The notes under the pieces are model-generated. The model did not search any database. It had not been told where the DNA came from and worked only from the letters and a program-made list of their open reading frames with translations. A stretch of 64,000 nucleotides of DNA from Kappaphycus alvarezii. Its lineage: Eukaryota > Rhodophyta > Florideophyceae > Gigartinales > Solieriaceae. The stretch spans positions 496,001 through 560,000 of the forward strand of contig NADL03000016.1 in assembly GCA_002205965.3 (NCBI GenBank), written 5' to 3'. A program made the position numbers and the translations under genes. Shown here piece by piece: positions 1-10,299 of the stretch (the first letter of the stretch is position 1; each line of letters starts with the position of its first letter).

Positions 1-2
1 TA

Positions 3-715
3 CACCTTTTCTTCGGCCCCAAGCAATCCGAACCCTTCGGTCTCAAACGCTTCGATCGCGACCGCTTCCCCGAACTCTACCCGGCCACCCTCGACGAATT
101 CGCACCCCCACACCCTCCGACACCCCTGATGTAGCCCTCTTCCGCCCGCTTCTCGCCCGTACTCAGCTCACCGCCCGAGCGATACAACTTCTTTACGATG
201 CCAACCGCGACGGCTGGAATGCAGAGGCCTTTCATTCGCGGTGTGATCGTAAGGGTGCTAGCATCGTGCTGGCACGTACCAAACGCTCATTGCTTGGTGG
301 ATACAACCCGAAAGGCTTTGTGGGGTATGGTGAGAGTCGTGGATCAAAGGCCGCGTTTTTGTTTTGTTGGCCAGATGCCGATGTGCAGAAGCCAGCAATG
401 AAAATGCGAAAGGTGGGTGGAGTGGCATTGGCGGTGATGGATGACCCGGAGACAGGGCCTAAGTTTGGCGCTGATAGCCTGGTCATCCCTTTGCGACCGC
501 CCGGTGCTGCGTGGGAGGAATGTGATAAGGATCGCATGGCGTCCTCAAAGCTGGGAAGTTACTACGAGAGGCGACCAGATGGTGGGAGGAGTTTGTTTGG
601 AGAGGGTGAGAATCTGAAAGGAGAGGTTTTGGTTGACTTGAAGGTGTTTGCCGGGGTGTACGAAGAGGGGGAGGAAATACCATTTAGCGATGCGTTGCCC
701 TTTAGTTTAGAGTAG
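3..715 (+). CDS. TLDc-domain protein, 3' part, with one frameshift
   Basis: The gene enters from the left edge, so the start is missing. The frame beginning at base 3 reads a charged segment (FGLKRFDRDRFPELYPATL) to a stop near 130. The frame one base earlier continues with LFRPLL, an LLYDANRDGWNAEAFHSRCD segment, then LLGGYNPKGFVGYGE and AAFLF, ending at TAG 713-715. These are hallmarks of the TLDc fold (GGY.P..W/FVGYGE, F.HS.CD), known from oxidation-resistance OXR1-type and TBC/TLD proteins. The two halves join if one base is missing around 105-125. A catalytic role is not established for TLDc; the family is linked to V-ATPase binding and oxidative-stress tolerance. The partner domain upstream is outside the window. 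The frameshift matches those in the other host genes here and may be a sequencing deletion. Confidence 0.8.
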   Translation, partial: PFLRPQAIRTLRSQTLRSRPLPRTLPGHPRRIRTPTPSDTPDVALFRPLLARTQLTARAIQLLYDANRDGWNAEAFHSRCDRKGASIVLARTKRSLLGGYNPKGFVGYGESRGSKAAFLFCWPDADVQKPAMKMRKVGGVALAVMDDPETGPKFGADSLVIPLRPPGAAWEECDKDRMASSKLGSYYERRPDGGRSLFGEGENLKGEVLVDLKVFAGVYEEGEEIPFSDALPFSLE

Positions 716-1560
716 GCTGTAAAAGCAAAAATTTTGGTCAGATGTGTTCGGACGGTACCGTATAACAGTTAACACGAAAATGACTCTGCAACCCAAAGGT
801 TGACAGAATTCCTCAGAAAACGTTTGCGAGGACAATTTCCGATGTGCTTCTCGCCGTATTTATGCATGTGAATCGCTCTTGTTGAGAAGCTTTCAGAACC
901 TGAAGGTAAGGGTTGAGCCCTATCTTGCAGTACTAATCGAGGGTACGTTGGCGACTAGCCGCGCTAAGTCCATGAAGAGGGAGAATGGCACTGGGCGTCA
1001 CTCCAAGAGTGTAGAGATTAGAAGGAAGATGATACTCACTCCTTAATTGTCCAGAATGGACAGGAATCTGTTCCCGCTTGGTAATCTATCAGGGACCCTG
1101 GTACTCTCGTATCTTCCATGCGTGAGGAACTCATAGACTCGTCAGTAGGTTGAAGATTCGCGTTCTCGGATGCGCAAAGGTCAATACTGTAGGTCCACAA
1201 AGGTAATATCTCAATAATCATTGACCTTGGCGGTGCTGCTAACTCTGATATCAGGCCTTCTCTTTCATTAACTTTCGGCTGATGTTCAACGACCGAATGC
1301 TTTGAAGCGAGACCAGGTTTAATGCCTACCAATGCGATTTGGCCATTACAAAGTTTCATCCGTGACGAGCAATACCAGCATTGAATCAGTTGATCGCCGT
1401 AGGTGTCGAGAAGTTCCGGACAACCAAACTTGGGAAGCAGTTCCCGGGTTGAAAACGTAGAGCCCTACGAAAAGTACAAGAACTTCATGCAACGTGGCTG
1501 ATCGAGTCCGATGAGGCTTTTGCTTCAACTCTGTTGGCAGCTACTCTCTAGGAGTTGAAA
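716..1560. other. Intergenic, no confident gene
   Basis: Short minus-strand frames run 1036-1359 and 1346-1528, with no motif I recognise. They could be a decayed retroelement piece, but nothing decides it. Confidence 0.4.
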
Positions 1561-1563
1561 CGC

Positions 1564-1800
1564 TCAGAGAGTCGCAGTATCTGTTTTGGGGAGACGATAT
1601 TTGCTGAATACTTTTATAAAGTGTGCACCGGCTGACCAACTATTTAGTGAAAGAGTTAACTGGATAGACAAATTGGCCACAAGCAGTTGGGCGCACGATA
1701 TGATGGCCACAGCCACCGACCACAGGGCGCAACTGATACGCTCGTAGATGCACGTGCGGATAGGACCGTCCAAGGTATTGGCTTTCATGGCAACACGGGG
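1564..1800 (-). mobile_element. LINE C-terminal tail fragment
   Basis: The minus-strand translation contains IRTCIYERISCALW followed by AVAIISCAQLLVANL. This matches the C-terminal tail seen in other fragments here (I-x-R-x-I ... LW ... AMAI-x-SR-x-P-x-HVA-x-x-D). It is a short 5'-truncated relic of the same LINE family as the 3,471-8,113 copy, with no coding capacity left. The assignment rests on this shared tail alone. Confidence 0.55.
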
Positions 1801-1839
1801 TGCAAACTCTGCAGAAGAAGATTCGTTTTCAGCAATTTA

Positions 1840-2700
1840 GTTTGTATGGTGTTCACTGCTAGATCCGACTATACAGCTAGGAACTAACGGGATAGTCCAT
1901 GTCGGCCACGTGCAGCGGGATGCGAGACAAGATAGCCATGGCGATAGACGACCATAGAGTGCAACGAATGCGCTGGTAAACGCGATTTCGGACAGTGCGA
2001 ACCGCATTGCGAAGCCTCCCCGCAATTTGCGGAGACCTTCGACGAAGATGATCGTGGCGGGAGAGGGGACACCCTGTGAATCAAACGCCAGCGGTTGGAA
2101 ATCGAAGTTGGGTGCAGCAGTGGGGTTGTCGGTGGGTGCGAACGGAGGCTGCGGGCGCGTTTACGTTCCTGATCGGTGACTTTGTCGCAGTAGGCGGATT
2201 CAACTGCGCCGGCGGCGGCCCGAGTGGCCGTTGCGCAGACCGCGGTCTTGAAGGGCGAGGCGATTGAATTTCACAGGCGATGGGGCGTGTGCAGGCCCAC
2301 TACGCGGCGACACGGTAGGCGATGACGTTGCGCAGTGAGTTGTGGCGGTGTTTGCGACCGAAACCTGCTGGGCAGAGGTCAACCGTGTGATCCCCGAATG
2401 CGTTCATTACGCGTTTGCAATGTTTGCACTTGAGGGGTGCGGTTTCATTGTAGACGGGGAGGCGTAGATGCCGGCGGAGCATAGTCTGCCATTGCACCGT
2501 GGACACCTCGGTGGTGGTGGTGGGGTGGGCGAAGAGGAAGGCGGAGGCGGGGTCGGCCTGAACGCAAAGCCGGGTATCCTGTGGCGACCATCAGCAGCAT
2601 TGTCACTGACGGGTTGAGGTATTCCAAGAGTCGTCGCACCAGTGGCTCCTCGCCTGGGCCTACCGCTGCACGCCCTCGAGGTAGGTAGTTCAACGTGGGT
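1840..2700 (-). mobile_element. LINE fragment: CCHC motif and C-terminal tail
   Basis: Reading the minus strand from about 2,700: WQTMLRRHLRLPVYNETAPL, then a CKHCKR...GDHTVDLC...RHRHN zinc motif (about 2,350-2,440), an alanine- and proline-rich stretch, and a tail ending in IAMAILSRIPLHVADMDY near 1,890. It is homologous to the same region of the 3.5-8.1 kb copy. Most of the segment between the zinc motif and the tail, where the nuclease-like motif should lie, is degraded. There are several stops and shifts, so it is non-functional. Confidence 0.7.
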
Positions 2701-2903
2701 GTGTTGTGCCGCTAGGAGAGCGGGGGCGAAGGGGCCGGGGTCGACGGAGTAGGGATGGCCGGGACGAGGAGGAGGACTTGGCGAAGTGGGCCGGCGGCTT
2801 GGCCCAGGCAGAACGACGGGTCACGACGGTATGCGAGACGATACTCGATTGTCTTTTCGAGGGTATTGTGACTGATCGACTACTAAAGTTAAGATAAGAT
2901 TAT

Positions 2904-3175
2904 GAAGAAGTTTAATGCGTTCAGTAATCCAACTGAATGATCCACGACGGCCACGTGCTGTGGAGCGCGCGAAATGATGGCCATCGCTGCTGACGACCAT
3001 ATGATGCAACTACGGCGCTGATACACGCATGCGAAATATGGTGGGAGAGACGTGCCATTTCCTAGCAGCCCGGTCGATAAAACCCTCAACGAACAGGGCG
3101 GTATCCGGGCATGTGTCATCGAAACAGTCAAAAGCGGTGGATTGCAAACAGAAACCAAGGTCGCTAGCTAGCGTC
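2904..3175 (-). mobile_element. LINE 3' tail fragment with preserved 3' end
   Basis: The minus-strand frame ends AAMAIISRAPQHVAVVDHSVG, the family tail. The 3' terminus matches the other copies: TACTGAACGCATTAAACTTC followed by a short TTC tail at about 2,904-2,925. A 5'-truncated insertion is the normal product of target-primed reverse transcription. Confidence 0.65.
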
Positions 3176-3187
3176 TATCCGTCATAG

Positions 3188-3470
3188 TACTGTCCTCATA
3201 TGAGGGCAGTTCCCGTTACATTTTGGACTTTTTGGAAGCCCGAAATTTTTACTGTCGAAAAGGTTTTTTACAGTAAGGTACAGTACAGTAGTTCTTACTG
3301 TACATGAGCATTCGTTTCTGAAACCCCCAGGATAATACGAACTATATTTCCTTCCAAAATGAAGTCGTTTTCTTGCGAAGAGCCGACGTTGATTAGGGAA
3401 AATTGCTCTAGCCTTAACCGAGGTCAACAATCTCGAAAAATTTGTTTGGATCGGCCATCTACACTCAGAG
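3188..3470 (-). mobile_element. MITE-like element, partial copy
   Basis: This segment is a diverged reverse-complement copy of 12,200-12,490. Shared blocks include a TCCTCATATGAG terminal palindrome (about 3,191), the accgaggtcaacaatct block, the gatcggccatct block and the tacagtaag/cttactgtac segment. About 100 bp of the outer end seen at 12,096-12,200 is absent, where it meets the LINE 3' end at 3,471. It has no coding capacity and is probably a non-autonomous DNA transposon. Confidence 0.65.
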
Positions 3471-3879
3471 AAGAAGAAGTTTAATGAATTCAGTATCTAC
3501 TGGGGACTGCGCATGTCCTAACTATACGGCTAAGATCTAACCGGATGTACTCGTCGTCCATGGGCATCGGGGCTCGGGACAGGATAGCTTGAGCAATGGA
3601 TGATCATAGAGTGCAACTCAGTCGCTGGAGATACGGCGGCGGATAACACCACTGTCGAGTGACACTTGGACGCGATCCGCGGAACTAACTCCTCGATAAA
3701 TGCAATTGTCCAGGGGAAGGGGCACCTAGGGAATCAAACGCCAGAGGTCGAAACGTGAAGTTCGGCGTGTAAGGCGCAGAAGATGGGCCAGTTGGGAGGG
3801 GAGGCGTCGGGCGATTTGCGTTCCATTTGTAACCTTGTCGCGGGCCGCCAGTTCAGCAGCGCCTCCGGCAACCTGGGTC

Positions 3880-4300
3880 GCCTTGGTGCGAACTGCGGCC
3901 TTGAACGGTGAGACGACAGTGATGTCACAGGCAATGGGGCGCAACGTTGTGCCTTCCGGGGTTGGGGGGTTGTACAAGGATATCGGCGGGCGGAGCTCAG
4001 TGCCCGGGACGAGGAACGGAACCTCGTGCCGAGTATCCAGACCCGCGCGCGCGGGTAACGTGTGTCGCAATCGCATTACAGAGCGAGTTGGCGGTGACGA
4101 CGGCCGAAACCAGGGCAGCAGAGGTCGGCGGCGTGATCCCCGAGGGTGTCCAAGGGGTGGTCACAGTGGTGGCAGTTGAGGGCATGGAGTCATCATACAC
4201 TGGCAGTCCGAGGTGACGGCGGAGCATGGTCTGCCAGTGTGTGGTGTGGACCTTCGTAGCTGCCGTGGGTGAGCGAAGAGAAACGCCGCAGCGGGGCTGC
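3880..4300 (-). pseudogene. LINE CCHC zinc motif plus restriction-endonuclease-like (RLE) segment
   Basis: The minus strand reads LGLPVYDDSMPL, then C-H-H-C, GDHAADLC and RRHR, a C-x2-C...H-x4-C arrangement. Then comes VPGTELRPPISLYN, and after it DITVVSPFKAA. A zinc motif followed by R-P-x-D/x...D-x-T-V-V is the arrangement of RLE-type LINEs (R2, CRE, NeSL groups), where the nuclease nicks the target. The same block recurs at 16,810-17,110, 21,850-21,970 and 52,970-53,260. The nuclease role is inferred from family knowledge. Confidence 0.65.
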
Positions 4301-4470
4301 GGCGGAACGCTAGCCACGGATGCGATGTCGAATGTCGGCGTCGCTATGGCGGTCGGGTTTGGGGCATTTCCCAGGAGTCGTCGTGCCAATGTACTCTTGC
4401 CCGCGCCTCTTGCTGCACCCGTTTGAGAAGGGTTAGAGTGTTGGTGGGTGAAGCAGCTAGAGTTGGAGGG

Positions 4471-6363
4471 TCAAGGGTGGAAAGGTCGACTACCCGGGGA
4501 TGGAGAGGGCGAAACGGCGGAGAGAAGGCCCAGCCTGACGGAGGAGGAAGGACGGTCGCCGCGGTAGCGGCCAGAAGCTAGTGCACAAGCACGCGGCGTG
4601 GCGTATGCGGAAGTTCGCTGCCGTGCGGGCGCAGCATCAATGATGCTGGCGGCAGCGCCGTGGAGGCACGAGGCGATGCTTTCGAAGCCCTGACCTCCGA
4701 GGTGCATGGGGAGGCAGACTTGGTCCCAGGCTCGGTCCGTGAGAGCTATGCCGTGTAACTTTTCATATGATGACCGTTGTAGATCATCAAATTCTTCTGC
4801 GGCGGACTCTGCTAAGCGCGGATCTGAGAGCTTGAATGCATGCGATAGGAGGCATGCAGAGGCACAGATCCGGTGCATGTGGAACCGGGCGCGGGCGTCG
4901 CGGACCAGCAGGAGGCGGTCCAGGGTACGGCGGCACTGAGCAATCTTGGACCGGAGAAAACTCTCCGTGAACGTTTTGTTCCCAATGGGGGCCCCTAGAA
5001 GCGGAAAGCCGTCCCGCGAGCATTCTGCGAGAGGGAATTCCGCTAAGAGGGCTGCTCGATCCGGCGGCATGACGTGAGGCCAATGTATGCGTGTCTTCGT
5101 GGTTGACATGGAAGCCAACCGTGGGACCATCTCGGGCAAGGAGCCTGAGCGCCTGACGGATGGCGCCAAGGTTCCCGACGATCGTGCCGTCATCGGCGTA
5201 CCATTGGCAGAGAGCAATGTTGGGGATCTCAGCAACCCGACGGATGAGGGGTTGGATCGTTAGCGAGAACAACAACATGCTGACCGGGTCACCCTGTTGG
5301 GTGCCCTGGGCACTTGGTATGACGGTGCGATCCCGGTTCGGGACAAGCAATGGCGGTTGCATTCGGCCGTAGATCATGTTTGCGAAGCGGGCTAGCGAGG
5401 GGGCGAGCATTGGTAGGTGGTCCAGCATAGACTGCCGATCAACGCGGTTAAAGGCGTTGTTGGCGTCTATGAGGACCGTGGCGACGTTCGGGGTGGCGGA
5501 GAAGCGGCGTAGTGTCGTGCGGGTGTCGTGGACAATAGAGTCCAACCCGGCTTTAACACCATTGGCCGTCTGATGCGGCGACAGAACCGAGTGTGAATCG
5601 GCTATTGCGGCGGGAGCAGTGCCTTCGTCACTATCCTGCGAAGCACAGACCCGATGGCGATCGGGCGGACCTTGTCGGGAGTCGGCTAGCGGGAGGAGCG
5701 TCGCCGCTGCCACGGGGGAGCACAGCGTCCGTGAGTTCCCCCCGTGCGAGCCGGGAAACGAGCTGTGTCAGGACACGCAGACCGGTCACGCCGGCTTCAG
5801 GACTGACGCGAGTCTTAACCAGAGGTGGAACCAGCGGGACGGCGTTCGTTCGGGTCCGGCGGTGGTGTCCCGCGGGACGCCGCGGACCGCGTGTTCCACA
5901 GCAGCCTCAGTGATGCACGGGGGCGGCGGGAGTCGTCCTTCCGGGAGCGGCGAGACAGGGCGCGGGGGGACGGGTGCAGATCCCGGAGCCGCTGAATCGT
6001 CGCCGGGTCGTTGACGTCGGCGAGCGGGCCATTGTGGAGGGCGCGCATGGCCTTACCGTATCGCGCATCAGCGCAAAGGGCCTCTGCACGACGGGCGCGC
6101 CCGATGTCGCCGGGGACTGTTGGGGCATACAGCGTGTTTCCTTCCCACCATTCAAGCCGAGCTTGATGAGCTGCGAGAGCTTCGGCCCAGAGTGCTCCCC
6201 ACTGTGAGCCCGTGTGCGCACGACGGAGGCGTTCTCGGAGGGCGATCCGTTGGCTCTTGGGGTCCCGCCATCCGCTCTCTCCCGAAGACAGCGACGGAGG
6301 ACAGCCGTGGGCAGCATGTGGAGGTGAAGGAATGCTCGTTGAGTGGCGTGCTCCCACGAGCAT
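4471..6363 (-). pseudogene. LINE reverse transcriptase ORF (frameshifted)
   Basis: RNA-templated DNA polymerase of the LINE. Visible blocks in order are an N-terminal segment RYGKAMRAL...L..LHP (6,100-5,950), motif A LIDANNAFNRVDR, motif B GTQQGDPVSMLLFSL, and the catalytic motif C WYADDGTIVG with both aspartates present. A frameshift near 5,100 moves reading into the frame with CSRDGFPLLGAPIG and RARFHMHRICASACLLSH, the thumb-like region that follows RT in LINE proteins. The catalytic core is unmutated although the ORF is broken, so the copy is not very old. Confidence 0.85.
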
Positions 6364-6681
6364 TCGCCGCAGCTTTCACCAACTTGATAAACAGGAGGAT
6401 AAATTGGGAGGCAGGGGCGGGATATCTTGGAAGATATCCGTCGCGGTAGGGTGTTGAGAGGATTTCCAGGGGAGTGGGCAAGGGGAATGACGCCGATGTA
6501 TCATGCGGCGGGGGTCCGATTCCATGGGTGGACCAACCATGGTGGGGAGGAGCGGAGTTAGGCCGACTGGCCTCTTGGCTGATGGTGGGGCTCCTCCACA
6601 CCTTGTATGCCAGCCATCAATGGCTGCATGGAACGTGCGGGCGGACTCCTTACCCATCGTTGCCGCGGAGGCGACGGTGGG

Positions 6682-7373
6682 AGGGAGAACGGCCGTGGGC
6701 GCCGGTGGTGCGTTGGGCACCATGAGGAACTCCGACGCCTGGGCTTCTTCGGTTGCGGGGCATCGGCGTTTTGACGCCGACGGGGAAGACCCCGGGGAGC
6801 GGAGTGAGGCCGGTGTGTGTCCTGTCGAGGGGCGGCGGGCCGACAGCAGCAGGGGGGGAGGAGGGCGTGCCCCCGTTGGGGCGTTGGGGGCTTGTACGGG
6901 ACCAGGTGAGGTTGGGGGTTTGACGGTGTTTTCGGCCGGTGTGCGGGCAGGCGTGCGGGCGGGATTCCCGCGGGTCGAGCGGCGCGCCTCAGCGATGAGT
7001 CGGGCATCGTGACGTAGCGCGATCGCCAGGGAGAGCGGCCCTGGGCGCCGGTGGTGCGTTGGGCACCATCAGGAACTCCGACGCCTGGGCTTCTTCAGTT
7101 GCGGGGCATCGGCGTTTTGACTCCGACGGGGAAGACCCCGGGGAGCGGAGTTTGAGGCCCGGTGTGTGTCCTGTCGAGGGGCGGGGCCGGCAGCAGCAGG
7201 GGGGAGGAGGGCGTGCCCCGTTGGGGCGTTGGGGGCTTGTGCGGGACCAGGTGAGGTTGGGGGTTTGACGGTGTTTTCGGCCGGTGTGCGGGCAGGCGTG
7301 CGGGCGGGATTCCCGCGGGTCGGGCGGCGCGCCTCAGCGATGAGGCGGGCATCGTGACGTAGCGCGATCGCCA
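6682..7373. repeat. 346-bp imperfect tandem duplication inside the LINE
   Basis: The block beginning gcgccggtggtgcg at 6,699 repeats at 7,045, an offset of 346 bp. Similarity runs through the gaactccgacgcctgggc, cggcgttttga and cgtagcgcgatcgcca markers of both copies. 346 is not a multiple of three, and small indels differ between the units. Confidence 0.85.
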
Positions 7374-8114
7374 TTGCGTTGCGGACGGGGGGCAACCCAT
7401 GATCGCAGCTTGGGGCTGACCAGGTGAGCAGCTTCACATTGCAGGCGGGTGGCCACACCCTGGGCGGCGGAGATGTCCAGTGACGAGCAGTGCTGGGTGA
7501 GCGTCAGCGGCGAAATGTGCAGGTCCGGATAGGTCAGACGAAGGTGAGCTAGGACGTTGAAAACATCAGGACGGGCCGGGGCGGGAGAGTAAAGGTAAAA
7601 CAATTTCCCGACGTGCGGGACTAGACGAAGGGGGGGCAGGTTTGTCTTGGCGAGGGCGGCGGCCATGCAGAGCTGGCGGTGGGCTGTGTCGAAAGATGGG
7701 AAGGAGGACGTAGTGGACGGGGCAAATCCCACGTGGAGGAGGTCGGGGGCAGGCGGGCGAACGGGTTCGTGCTCACCCGTGCGAGGTTCGAGGCGGCAGG
7801 GGTTCTCAGTGACGGTGGCGAGGATGGCGAGGATGGCGCGGGCGCGGCAATGTCAGCCGGAGAAAAATCTTCCGGTTGGCCAATCATGTGGCGCGCCTTC
7901 GGCAGATTGAGGATATTTTGGCCAATGGCGGAGTCGATTTATGGGAGCTGCACGGATGGTAACGGACGCAGCGTGGAGGGGGTGGATGGGCGGGGGTGAA
8001 AGGCGGGATGCGACGACCGCGTACGGCGCGCGCATCCAGGTGGAGAACGTCTGCCCGGTCCATGCGGGCGGAGAGGGCGGCCGCGCGGGAGAAGGAGAGG
8101 GCGCGGCGGCCGCA

Positions 8115-8243
8115 TCGGCTACTGTACTCTAGAGTTATTTTTAGTTATTTTCTACAATATTTTTTAAATTTTTAATTATTGTCGGCCTCGCGGCGTGTGG
8201 TTCTGGAACGGTCGGCCACACCCGCGATTGCCATAGAAACAGT
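8115..8243 (+). repeat. LTR promoter segment, inverted copy of the gypsy LTR
   Basis: About 129 bp match the reverse complement of 15,266-15,394 almost base for base, from tcggctactgtactctagag to ccatagaaacagt. In the gypsy copy the TATA-like stretch reads ccatataaac; here it reads ccatagaaac. The segment begins where the LINE 5' end stops and ends 120 bp before the H3-tail frame. No matching 3' LTR was found nearby. Confidence 0.85.
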
Positions 8244-8359
8244 TTTGAAACCACGTTGATTTAGGGCCGCTAAAGCCTTCGGGACTGCTCCATCCGTGTT
8301 AGTACGAGCGAGGGTCCATACGGCTTCGGATCCATCCGAAAATTCCTCCGTGGACCATT

Positions 8360-9921
8360 ATGATGGCGAAGACCAACCAAACCACGAAGAAGTCAACGGG
8401 AGGAAGGGCGCCACGCCAAGAGTTGATGACGAAGGCGGCTCGCAAGACTGCAGGTGAACCTCTTCCCCGTGAGAATCCAATCATCCGTGCCGGAAGTGCT
8501 TCCCCGTCCCAATCGTACCGGACCCCGGAGCACTTCTTCGTTGATAGACTTCACGCGAAGGTTAGTGTAAGAAAGGCTGTCACGTTTTCGAATAGGCCCG
8601 ACACAATCAAGATCCAGAAGTCCAGAGTACAGGGCAAGTCCATTCACGACATCCGATTTCGTATTTCTTTTGGAAGATAACAAGGCAGGGATCTCGCGTC
8701 AGCCGAGGTATCGTACCGGGAGCTTGTCGTCTTGTATGGCCAGAATGGAGCAAATTTTGCGGCCTCGAAGGAACGTGATGAGGGCATTGACAGGGACCTG
8801 GCTACTTGACTAATCTTGACGGAGTCTCTTTCCGATCAGGAAGATTACATGGAATTTCCGGAATTTACCTCTTGGATAATCTCCAATGTAGATTTGAGGG
8901 TCCTGCGCGGTGTTCGTGGCAGTTCAGCGGGTAAATACTACGGAGTCGATGAAGAAACAGGCTAAGAACATCCCATCGATCTCTATACCTTCTCATTCAA
9001 AGAAATACCTCCCGGATACGCTGACAATAATACGTCGAATCGCAATTTGAGAGAGGAGAGGGAAAATAGTCTCGTCGTGAGTGATGCCTTTGGTAGGCAC
9101 ATCAGCTCTAGGGTAGGAGTTATCTTGCAGATCGACAGGTGGTGCAAAAACCACCCGAATCAACATTACTGCGTTTTGTTCCCTTCGCCGCGTGCCATCG
9201 CCTCTGTCTTCCCCGCATCTTCTCCGGAGCCATCGTGTGCGTTTTCGAGATTTAGAGGGGCACTGTATTCCAGATGCAGTGGCTAACGCGATATCGCTCA
9301 TCTTCGGCCCGGTCCGCGCACATGTACTAGAGAAGAGAGTACGCTCGAGATCATGATTAACTAGAACAACTCGGCTATCGTCCTTGTTTTCTCTCCTTCG
9401 CTGACGTTCAGAAGGGATTGTATGAAGTTTACCATGATCTTGTGGTCCTTTGCCACATAAGGCCGGAACATGGGTCAGCTGAAAGAACCAAAAGTAGCCT
9501 TCGCCGAGCAGTAGAATCTTCAATCAACCCTGTATGGGTTCGCAGCATTCCCGGTTCTTCTGCCCGCGGAATTTACGTTGCGTCGCTTATCGGGCGGCTC
9601 GTATCGCATAATTCGATTTGTCTTGACGCCCGAGAAGACCCAATTCTTATCTAGGACTGCGCCGAGAAGTATGCATTTCGACTCTCCGAGGCATTTCTCA
9701 AGATCTGTTGTGGAGAGAAAAAACCAGACGATTATTTGAAAATCGTCGATGTGCGCCGTCTAGTTCCATTTGGTGGTCAAGAGGTTCCGCCTCGAAATAT
9801 AACGATTACATACACACCGTCGGATCCCGCGAAGAGGAAACGTCACCGTCGTCGTATAAGGGCCTCGGCAGCCTCTTCATCTGGGGATAAGCGCTCGAGG
9901 GCGAGTCCCTCCAATCTTTGA
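8360..9921 (+). pseudogene. Decayed gene with an N-terminal histone H3-tail mimic
   Basis: From the ATG at 8,363 the protein starts MAKTNQTTKKSTGGRAPRQE and continues LMTKAARKT, identical to canonical H3 at 20 of the first 29 residues. H3 positions T3, Q5, K9-S10, G12-G13, R17, K23, R26 and K27 are kept; K4 is Asn, K14 is Arg and K18 is Gln. The histone fold does not follow. The first open stretch ends at 8,680 (106 codons counted from the 8,360 ATG). The same frame continues to 9,286 with only three stops (8,678 TAA, 8,807 TGA, 8,963 TAA). The frame one base back then carries to 9,921, ending in a basic RKRHRRRIR segment. The body (SLSDQEDYMEFPEF, IPPGYADN, DVRRLVPFGGQEVPP) is unrecognised. 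The total would be about 520 residues. It lies just downstream of an LTR segment. Confidence 0.6.
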
Positions 9922-10299
9922 CCGTTTCCGTCGAAGTAACACCTTTTCTTCTGTTTCAGCAAAATCTTCTATATTCCAGCAAAAATTTCCTACAGTTTGA
10001 CTAAATTTGATGGTGAATTTGAATTGTACTCCGATAATGAATAACTGACAGAACAATAGACGAAAATATTAGGAACAAACATAAGACAATTAACAGCCGT
10101 CGACTATGGGACGGATTAAAGAATTAATCCTGTAGGAAAAACGGGCGCAAAGAGTAGGGCACCAGGCCCTCGCATGGGTAGCTCGTCGGGAATGCCTACC
10201 TCCGTAAGAAGTCAGCCAGTAACCAGGGTGACTTGCTTTCTAGATGCGGCACGGTCCGAAGAAACGGGACTTGAAAGCCGGCCACTTAGCCGTGGACGT

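Larger units (their letters stand above)
3471..8113 (-). mobile_element. LINE (non-LTR retrotransposon), near full-length decayed copy
   Basis: Order on the minus strand: a 5' region rich in Pro/Ala/Arg (8,100-6,700, with a 346-bp tandem duplication); a conserved block (about 6,540-6,370) also found at 15,960-16,180; a reverse transcriptase N-terminal region (6,363-5,815); RT motifs (5,713-4,787); a post-RT region (to 4,471); a CCHC zinc motif (about 4,095-4,176); a restriction-endonuclease-like segment ending DITVVSPFKAA (about 3,900-4,020); a C-terminal tail; and a 3' end TACTGAATTCATTAAACTTC plus a (TTC)n tail at 3,471-3,500. Frameshifts break the ORF repeatedly. The RT followed by CCHC and a nuclease-like domain places it among RT-RLE type LINEs by family knowledge; the clade is not determined. 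Confidence 0.85.

Noticed and set aside
6474..7357. Several long Gly/Arg-rich plus-strand frames
   Set aside because: They are antisense to the GC-rich LINE 5' region and duplicate with its tandem repeat.
8993..9523. 176-codon minus-strand open frame with an Arg-rich segment
   Set aside because: It overlaps the plus-strand H3-tail frame, which shows the more coherent protein. Its open status is probably a shadow.
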